Assembly: GCA_002428935.1 (NCBI GenBank)
Contig: DIYG01000056.1
Coordinates: forward strand, 1 to 11,473
From: Halieaceae bacterium UBA6060
GTDB taxonomy: Bacteria; Pseudomonadota; Gammaproteobacteria; Pseudomonadales; Halieaceae
Length of the DNA: 11,473 bases
Reading direction: 5' to 3'
Shown here: one piece after another, positions 7,576-11,473 of the stretch
Layout: every line of letters begins with the position of its first letter
Numbering within the stretch: position 1 is the stretch's first letter
Program-made: the position numbers and the translations under genes
Notes under the pieces: model-generated
What the model saw: only the letters and a program-made list of their open reading frames with translations
The model's database searches: none
What the model was told of the DNA's origin: nothing

Positions 7576-8925
7576 ATGGAGTCCCTGACCTGTTTCAAGG
7601 CCTATGACGTTCGTGGGCGTGTCCCGGATCAACTCAACGAGGATATCGCCCGACGCATCGGCTGTGCCTACGCCGCCATCGTCAAACCCGAGAAGGTGGT
7701 GGTTGGTCACGACATTCGTCTCAGCAGTCCGGCGATCAAGGCCGCCCTCAGTGAGGGGCTGACGTCCCAGGGCGTCGATGTCTACGACATCGGCTTGTGC
7801 GGCACGGAGGAGATTTATTTCGCCACCAGCCATGCGGGCATGGACGGTGGGATAGCGGTTACGGCGAGTCACAACCCGAAAGACTATAACGGTATGAAGT
7901 TCGTCCGGGAGGGCTCGCGCCCCATCTCCGGTGACACGGGCTTATTTGATATCAAGGCTCTGGCGGAGGCGAACGACTTTGGCGAGGCCCCACGGCCAGG
8001 TTCCATTCATCCTCTGGATGTTGCCGACGCTTACGTGGAACATCTATTGAGCTATGTCGATGTGTCTACCCTTGAGCCCTTGAAGATTGTTGTCGACGCG
8101 GGGAATGGTGGTGCAGGCCGGGTGATAGACCTTCTGGAGCCCCATCTACCATTTACGTTTATCAAGCTCCATCACGAGCCCGATGGTAACTTCCCCAATG
8201 GGGTTCCCAACCCTTTGCTTGAGGAAAATCGCGGTCCGTGTATCGAGGCGGTGCGGGAGCACGGCGCTGATCTGGCAGTGGCCTGGGACGGTGATTTCGA
8301 CCGCTGTTTCTTTTTCGACGCGACGGGTCGATTTGTGGAAGGTTACTACGTCGTCGGCCTGCTGGCAGAGGCGTTCCTCAAGGGGCGTCCCGGTGAAAGC
8401 GTGGTGCATGATCCGCGGCTAACCTGGAATACACAGGCGATCGTGGAAGAGATGGGTGGCAGGGCGATCCAGAGTAAGACCGGTCATGCCTTTATCAAAG
8501 AGCGGATGCGGGTTGAAAATGCCATCTACGGCGGGGAAATGAGTGCTCACCACTATTTTCGTGACTTTTCTTACTGCGACAGTGGGATGATTCCCTGGCT
8601 GTTGGTTACGGGACTTATCAGCACCCGTGGTCGCAGTCTTGCGGATTTGGTCGAGGCCCGTATGGCCGCATATCCCTGCAGCGGTGAAATCAATCGCTCC
8701 ATTGATGATCCGGAGAGCGTGTTGGCGCGGGTCCAGTCGACCTATGGTGCGGATGCTCTCAGCGTGGAAGAGGTTGATGGCCTGTCTATGGCCTTCGAGA
8801 GCTGGCGTTTCAGTCTGCGCCGTTCCAACACGGAGCCGGTGGTGCGTCTGAACGTGGAGTCCCGGGGTGATCAGGCCCTTATGGAGGAAAAAACCGCCGA
8901 ATTGCTCGACCTTATCGACGCGTAG
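7576..8925 (+). CDS. manB: Phosphomannomutase ManB/CpsG-type
   Basis: This 449-residue alpha-D-phosphohexomutase converts mannose-6-phosphate to mannose-1-phosphate, linking the two activities of the upstream ManC. It follows E. coli ManB (CpsG) almost throughout, starting with LTCFKAYDVRG (4-14). Active-site elements are TASHNP (96-101, phosphoserine Ser98), the metal loop DGDFDR (238-243), the sugar-specificity loop GGEMSAHHYFRD (319-330) and the phosphate-binding RRSNTEP (415-421). The E-M-S-A-H-H form of the sugar loop is shared by phosphomannomutases and AlgC-type dual mutases, so some phosphoglucomutase activity is possible. ATG 7576 is the homology start, seven bases after the galU stop; the open frame continues further 5' through galU but is not mutase there. 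The ribosome binding site is weak (AAGGAG 13 bases upstream), suggesting coupling to galU. Confidence 0.95.
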   Translation: MESLTCFKAYDVRGRVPDQLNEDIARRIGCAYAAIVKPEKVVVGHDIRLSSPAIKAALSEGLTSQGVDVYDIGLCGTEEIYFATSHAGMDGGIAVTASHNPKDYNGMKFVREGSRPISGDTGLFDIKALAEANDFGEAPRPGSIHPLDVADAYVEHLLSYVDVSTLEPLKIVVDAGNGGAGRVIDLLEPHLPFTFIKLHHEPDGNFPNGVPNPLLEENRGPCIEAVREHGADLAVAWDGDFDRCFFFDATGRFVEGYYVVGLLAEAFLKGRPGESVVHDPRLTWNTQAIVEEMGGRAIQSKTGHAFIKERMRVENAIYGGEMSAHHYFRDFSYCDSGMIPWLLVTGLISTRGRSLADLVEARMAAYPCSGEINRSIDDPESVLARVQSTYGADALSVEEVDGLSMAFESWRFSLRRSNTEPVVRLNVESRGDQALMEEKTAELLDLIDA

Positions 8926-8950
8926 GGAGGTATCGACCCATAGCCTGCCC

Positions 8951-9913
8951 TCAGGCGCTGCGCCGAACCGCCAGGTCCGCGAGGCTGGCCAGGGCGTCCC
9001 GGGCGGGATTGGAGTCCAGTCCATCGAGGGCGTCCAGGGCCTGTTGGCGACAGCGCTCGGCGGCCGCTCGTGTGTAGTCCAGACTTCCGCAAGTCCGCAC
9101 TGCAGCGACAACCTCGTCGAGTCGCGACCGATCCCGGGCGTGAATTGCATCTCGAACGAGTTGCGATTGGACTGGGTCTCCTTCCCGCATGACGTGAATC
9201 AACGGTAACGTCGGCTTACCCTCAGCGAGGTCATCACCCACGTTCTTGCCCGTGACCTGGGGATCACCCTCGTAATCCAGAAGATCGTCGACCAATTGAA
9301 AGGCGATGCCGACATTCTGGCCATAGCGATACAGCTTTTGGTGCAGGGTCTCATCGGCCTTGGCCAGTAAACCTGCGCCCTGGCAAGCCGCAGCAAATAG
9401 TACGGCGGTTTTGCGATCGATAACCTCGTAATACTGCGCTTCGGTGGTTTTTGGGTCTCCGGCGCGGATGAGCTGCAAGACCTCGCCGGCCGCGATGGTG
9501 TTAGTGGTGTCCGCCATCATCTTCAGGAGCTGGTGGTTGTTCAGGGCCACCATCAATTGAAAGGCGCGGGTGTAGAGAAAGTCGCCCACCAGGACGCTGG
9601 GAGCGTTGCCAAACTGGCTATTGGCCGTGGGCCGCCCCCGACGAAGCTCCGACACGTCGACCACATCGTCGTGGAGCAAGGTAGCGGTGTGGATGAACTC
9701 CACTACCGCGGCGAAGTGGATTTGTGCCTCGTTGGTTTGATCTATGGCCGCTGCGCACAGGAGAACCAGCGTCGGTCGCAAGCGTTTGCCGCCGCCGTCG
9801 ACGATGTACTGGCCAACGTTTTCCACCATCTCGACGTCGGACTTGAGTTGCTCGACGATCACGGTGTTAACCGCTTCGAGCTCGGCGCTGACAACGCCGC
9901 GTACCTCGTGCAT
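8951..9913 (-). CDS. ispB: Octaprenyl diphosphate synthase IspB
   Basis: A trans-polyprenyl diphosphate synthase of 320 residues from this start, against 323 in E. coli. It condenses isopentenyl diphosphate onto farnesyl diphosphate to make the long side chain of ubiquinone and menaquinone. Visible are GGGKRLRP (40-47), the first Asp-rich motif in TATLLHDDVVD (76-86), GDFLYTRAF (110-118), and the second motif QLVDDLLDYEGD (206-217) followed by GKNVGDDLAEGKPTLP (222-237). ATG 9913 is preferred because it aligns with known N-termini and because the earlier in-frame ATG at 9949 overlaps the -10 box of the best promoter. The 9949 start does have GGAG seven bases upstream and would add 12 Arg/Pro-rich residues, so it remains an alternative. 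Divergent from rplU as in E. coli. The stop faces manB with 25 bases between and no clear terminator. Confidence 0.94.
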   Translation of the reverse strand: MHEVRGVVSAELEAVNTVIVEQLKSDVEMVENVGQYIVDGGGKRLRPTLVLLCAAAIDQTNEAQIHFAAVVEFIHTATLLHDDVVDVSELRRGRPTANSQFGNAPSVLVGDFLYTRAFQLMVALNNHQLLKMMADTTNTIAAGEVLQLIRAGDPKTTEAQYYEVIDRKTAVLFAAACQGAGLLAKADETLHQKLYRYGQNVGIAFQLVDDLLDYEGDPQVTGKNVGDDLAEGKPTLPLIHVMREGDPVQSQLVRDAIHARDRSRLDEVVAAVRTCGSLDYTRAAAERCRQQALDALDGLDSNPARDALASLADLAVRRSA

Positions 9914-9947
9914 GGGTCTGGAAATCCGGGGCCTGAGACGGGGGCGC

Positions 9948-9977
9948 ATGCTAGGACTCCGTCCCCAGAAGTGTCAA
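9948..9977 (-). promoter_or_regulatory. Probable sigma-70 promoter of ispB
   Basis: Read on the minus strand, a perfect -35 TTGACA (9977-9972) is followed by an 18-base spacer and TAGCAT (9953-9948; 4 of 6 consensus positions). Transcription would begin near 9941, leaving about 27 bases before ATG 9913. This is the main argument against ATG 9949 as the ispB start. Confidence 0.5.
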
Positions 9978-10001
9978 GCCGGGGCCCTTTGCGCGGCTTG
10001 A
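9974..10001. repeat. Perfect 8-bp inverted repeat between the ispB and rplU promoters
   Basis: TCAAGCCG (9974-9981) and CGGCTTGA (9994-10001) are exact reverse complements separated by 12 bases, with half-site centres 20 bases apart. Each arm contains the TTGA of one of the two opposing -35 boxes plus a CGGC extension, so symmetry goes beyond the promoter hexamers. It could be an operator for a dimeric regulator or simply two mirrored promoters. Confidence 0.5.
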
Positions 10002-10026
10002 GCACGGGGGCGCTTTTCAGTACAAT
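9998..10026 (+). promoter_or_regulatory. Strong sigma-70 promoter of rplU-rpmA with GC-rich discriminator
   Basis: TTGAGC (9998-10003), an ideal 17-base spacer and TACAAT (10021-10026) form a good housekeeping promoter for rplU. The next six bases (10027-10032) are all C or G. In ribosomal operons such a GC-rich discriminator is known to make promoters sensitive to ppGpp and DksA, so stringent control is likely by inference. The start would be near 10033, giving a leader of about 106 bases. Confidence 0.7.
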
Positions 10027-10032
10027 CGCGCG

Positions 10033-10117
10033 CCGCTCACCAAGCGGTGGTTTGACAAGCAAATTGTGCCCATCCCTGCCCCCTGTCCCGTCGACAGCGG
10101 ATCAACTCCTGCGGGAG
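10033..10117 (+). promoter_or_regulatory. Structured 5' leader of rplU
   Basis: Three short hairpins lie in the leader: CCGCT-CACCA-AGCGG (10033-10047), with an alternative CACC-AAGC-GGTG (10038-10049); CTGTC-5 nt-GACAG (10083-10097); and CTCC-TGCG-GGAG (10106-10117). The last one pairs most of the GGAGG at 10114-10118, so it could hide that ribosome-binding sequence. Stems are short. Autogenous control by L21 is a hypothesis only. Confidence 0.3.
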
Positions 10118-10125
10118 GGCTAACA

Positions 10126-10191
10126 ATGGAGAATATCGATGTACGCAGTAATCGAAAGCGGTGGCAAGCAGCACCGCGTGAAAGAGGGTGA
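10126..10191 (+). other. Candidate 21-codon upstream frame overlapping the rplU start
   Basis: ATG 10126 has a better ribosome binding site (GGAGG 10114-10118, seven-base spacing) than rplU itself. It opens a frame of 21 codons, stopping at TGA 10189-10191, out of frame with rplU by one base and overlapping its first 53 bases. The peptide is basic (starts MENIDV, ends PRERG) and resembles nothing I know. It may be a chance frame, or it may tune rplU translation. Confidence 0.25.
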
Positions 10192-10447
10192 ATCCCTCAA
10201 GCTGGAGAAAATTGAAGCGGCAACGGGCGCAACGATCGAGTTTGATCGCGTGTTGATGGTCGGTGGCGACGCTCCGCAGATCGGTACACCCCTGGTGGAC
10301 GGCGCAAAAGTCACCGCTGAAGTGGTCGATCACGGTCGCCACGCCAAGGTGAAGATCGTTAAGTTCAACCGGCGTAAGCATCATCGTAAGGAAACCGGGC
10401 ACCGCCAGTGGTACACGGAAGTCCGTATTACCGGCATCAGCGCCTGA
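10139..10447 (+). CDS. rplU: 50S ribosomal protein L21
   Basis: The 102-residue product matches L21 end to end: MYAVIESGGKQHRVKEGE at the N-terminus (the GGKQxRV signature), a beta-barrel core, and the basic KIVKFNRRKHHRKETGHRQ stretch (72-90) that binds 23S rRNA domain I, ending ITGISA. ATG 10139 is fixed by homology and has GGAG (10128-10131) seven bases upstream. It is the first gene of an operon with rpmA, driven by the promoter at 9998-10026, and is divergent from ispB, an arrangement also found in E. coli. Confidence 0.98.
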   Translation: MYAVIESGGKQHRVKEGESLKLEKIEAATGATIEFDRVLMVGGDAPQIGTPLVDGAKVTAEVVDHGRHAKVKIVKFNRRKHHRKETGHRQWYTEVRITGISA

Positions 10448-10457
10448 GGAGAGCAGC

Positions 10458-10715
10458 ATGGCACACAAGAAAGCAGGCGGCAGTACTCGTAACGGTCGCG
10501 ATTCCGAGAGTAAACGCCTTGGCGTCAAGCGCTTTGGCGGCCAGGCGGTAAAAGCTGGCAACATCCTGGTGCGTCAACGAGGCACGCGTATCCACGCTGG
10601 CGAGAATGTTCGCGTCGGCAAGGACCACACGCTCTTTGCTACCACCGATGGCAAGGTAGAGTTCATCACTCGCGGCGATAAGAATCGCAAGTTTGTGCGC
10701 GTGGTTGGCGCCTAA
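10458..10715 (+). CDS. rpmA: 50S ribosomal protein L27
   Basis: The 85-residue L27 begins MAHKKAGGSTRNGRDSESKR, the highly conserved N-terminus that reaches toward the peptidyl-transferase centre, followed by GVKRFGGQAVKAGNILVRQRGT and the HAGENVRVGKDHTLFA core. There is no extra N-terminal cleavage peptide as found in Firmicutes; the Met-Ala-His-Lys-Lys start is the mature gammaproteobacterial form. A strong GAGGAGAG (10446-10453) partly overlapping the rplU stop precedes ATG 10458, only ten bases after rplU. A terminator follows 68 bases after the stop. Confidence 0.98.
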   Translation: MAHKKAGGSTRNGRDSESKRLGVKRFGGQAVKAGNILVRQRGTRIHAGENVRVGKDHTLFATTDGKVEFITRGDKNRKFVRVVGA

Positions 10716-10775
10716 ACTCGGCTTTTGAGCTGCGGCGAGAGGGCATTCGATCGCTCACGTATCGCCTGGCTCCGT

Positions 10776-10808
10776 AAAGAAAGCCTCGTCACCTGACGGG
10801 GCTTTTTT
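10776..10808 (+). terminator. Rho-independent terminator after rpmA
   Basis: An eight-pair stem GCCTCGTC / GACGGGGC (10783-10790 / 10795-10802, one G-T pair) with the four-base loop ACCT is followed immediately by six T (10803-10808) and preceded by an A-rich run. This should end the rplU-rpmA transcript, so obg mostly needs its own promoter. Confidence 0.9.
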
Positions 10809-10828
10809 GTGTCCGCGCTCAGGTTTTT

Positions 10829-10846
10829 GTCCACCTTCTGGTGGAC
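10829..10846. repeat. Perfect 7-bp hairpin between the rpmA terminator and obg
   Basis: GTCCACC (10829-10835) and GGTGGAC (10840-10846) pair perfectly around TTCT. A run of T precedes it, but no T run follows on either strand's 3' side, so it is not a standard terminator. It may be an operator or a structured element upstream of obg; function unknown. Confidence 0.4.
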
Positions 10847-10907
10847 GCAGAGGTAGGTGTGGAAAGCTTTGCCGGGCCCCGTCATCTCCAAGCCCGTTGT
10901 TACTATC

Positions 10908-10938
10908 TTGGCGTCGCTGTTTGCCTCTTGCCTATAGA
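10908..10938 (+). promoter_or_regulatory. Weak candidate promoter for obg
   Basis: TATAGA (10933-10938) is a fair -10 box; TTGGCG (10908-10913) lies 19 bases upstream, a longer than ideal spacing. Transcription from it would start at or within two bases of the obg ATG (10947), giving a nearly leaderless mRNA. No Shine-Dalgarno is seen before obg, which fits but does not prove this. Confidence 0.35.
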
Positions 10939-10946
10939 ATTAGCCC

Positions 10947-11473
10947 ATGAAATTTGTAGACGAAGCCAGCATCCGTGTTTTCGCAGGTAAGGGCGGTAAT
11001 GGCTGCCTAAGCTTTCGGCGCGAGAAGTACGTTGCCCGGGGTGGCCCCGACGGTGGCGATGGTGGTGATGGCGGCAGTGTATTCCTGTGCGCGGATCCGG
11101 CCCTGAATACCATGGTGGACTATCGCTTTCAGCGTGTTTACCGGGCGCAGAATGGTGAGGGGGGCCGAGGTCGTAACTGCACGGGCGCCGGTGGCGAGGA
11201 TCTGGAGTTGCCGGTACCCGTAGGCACCACGGTTCTCGATGAGGACACGGGCGAACAGCTCGGAGATCTCGTTGCACCAGGGCAACGTTTGTTGGTTGCC
11301 CAGGGCGGTTTCCATGGCCTTGGAAACACCCGGTTCAAATCATCTACCAATCGAGCCCCCCGGCAAACCACGGCGGGGACCGAGGGGGAACAGCGGGCAC
11401 TGAAGCTCGAACTCAATGTGTTGGCGGATGTGGGTCTCCTGGGGCTTCCCAACGCCGGGAAATCAACCTTGAT
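10947..11473 (+). CDS. obg: Obg/CgtA family GTPase, N-terminal part (3' end outside window)
   Basis: The first 175 codons of a frame that is open to the window end. Obg (CgtA, ObgE) is an essential GTPase that binds the 50S subunit, aiding its assembly and linking to the stringent response. The N-terminal Obg fold is evident: MKFVDEASIRVFAGKGGNG (1-19), the glycine-rich turns with FRREKYVARGGPDGGDGGDGG (23-43), and GEGGRGRNCTGAGGEDL (70-86) forming the six-helix glycine-rich bundle, then QGGFHGLGN (119-127) and RAPRQTTAGTEGE (136-148). The GTPase domain starts with G1 P-loop GLPNAGKST (166-174), where the window ends. ATG 10947 is the family start. Neighbouring rplU-rpmA is the usual partner arrangement; E. 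coli has an extra gene (yhbE) between rpmA and obgE that is absent here. Confidence 0.97.
   Translation, partial: MKFVDEASIRVFAGKGGNGCLSFRREKYVARGGPDGGDGGDGGSVFLCADPALNTMVDYRFQRVYRAQNGEGGRGRNCTGAGGEDLELPVPVGTTVLDEDTGEQLGDLVAPGQRLLVAQGGFHGLGNTRFKSSTNRAPRQTTAGTEGEQRALKLELNVLADVGLLGLPNAGKSTL

Noticed and set aside
8419..9150. 243-residue minus-strand open frame antisense to manB and reaching into ispB
   Set aside because: No domain; both real genes account for the sequence and its low stop frequency follows from GC-rich codon use.
11329..11342. GGTTCAAATC resembling a tRNA T-arm
   Set aside because: It is inside the obg coding frame and no acceptor or anticodon arms surround it.

Overview
The window looks like chromosome of a GC-rich gammaproteobacterium. 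Every confidently identified protein is of gammaproteobacterial type: a FabA/FabB pair, a Pseudomonas-like GalU, an E. coli ManB/CpsG-like phosphomannomutase, and ispB divergent from rplU-rpmA with obg downstream. A marine Cellvibrionales/Halieaceae-type host is my guess from overall protein style; the window does not prove it. It is almost entirely conserved core metabolism. I see no mobile element, CRISPR array, rRNA or tRNA, phage gene or defence island.

Left part (1-2853, all +): the C-terminal tail of ssb, ending in the acidic DDDIPF tip; an RmlD/SDR-like protein that appears to have lost most of its catalytic residues; then moaB and moeA, which overlap by four bases and act late in molybdenum cofactor synthesis. 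Next (2900-4645, -) is the fabA-fabB operon for anaerobic unsaturated fatty acid synthesis, convergent with moeA. A 632-base gene-free stretch (4646-5277) follows. It has a run of short inverted repeats just upstream of fabA.

Middle (5278-8925, +): manC (bifunctional mannose-1-phosphate guanylyltransferase / mannose-6-phosphate isomerase), galU and manB (phosphomannomutase). Together they can turn fructose-6-phosphate into GDP-mannose and glucose-1-phosphate into UDP-glucose, the sugar-nucleotide supply for exopolysaccharide, LPS or glycan synthesis. No glycosyltransferase or export gene is in view.

Right part: ispB (-), the octaprenyl diphosphate synthase for the quinone side chain, is divergent from rplU-rpmA (+, ribosomal proteins L21 and L27). 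A strong rho-independent terminator follows rpmA, and then comes the N-terminal 175 codons of obg/cgtA, cut by the window end just after the G1 P-loop.

The most interesting points are regulatory or biochemical details, not a new system: the degenerate RmlD-like protein; a perfect 8-bp inverted repeat that includes part of both -35 boxes of the divergent ispB/rplU promoters; a strong Shine-Dalgarno and ATG opening a 21-codon frame that overlaps the rplU start out of frame; an obg start without a Shine-Dalgarno close behind a possible -10 box; and the structured fabA leader.
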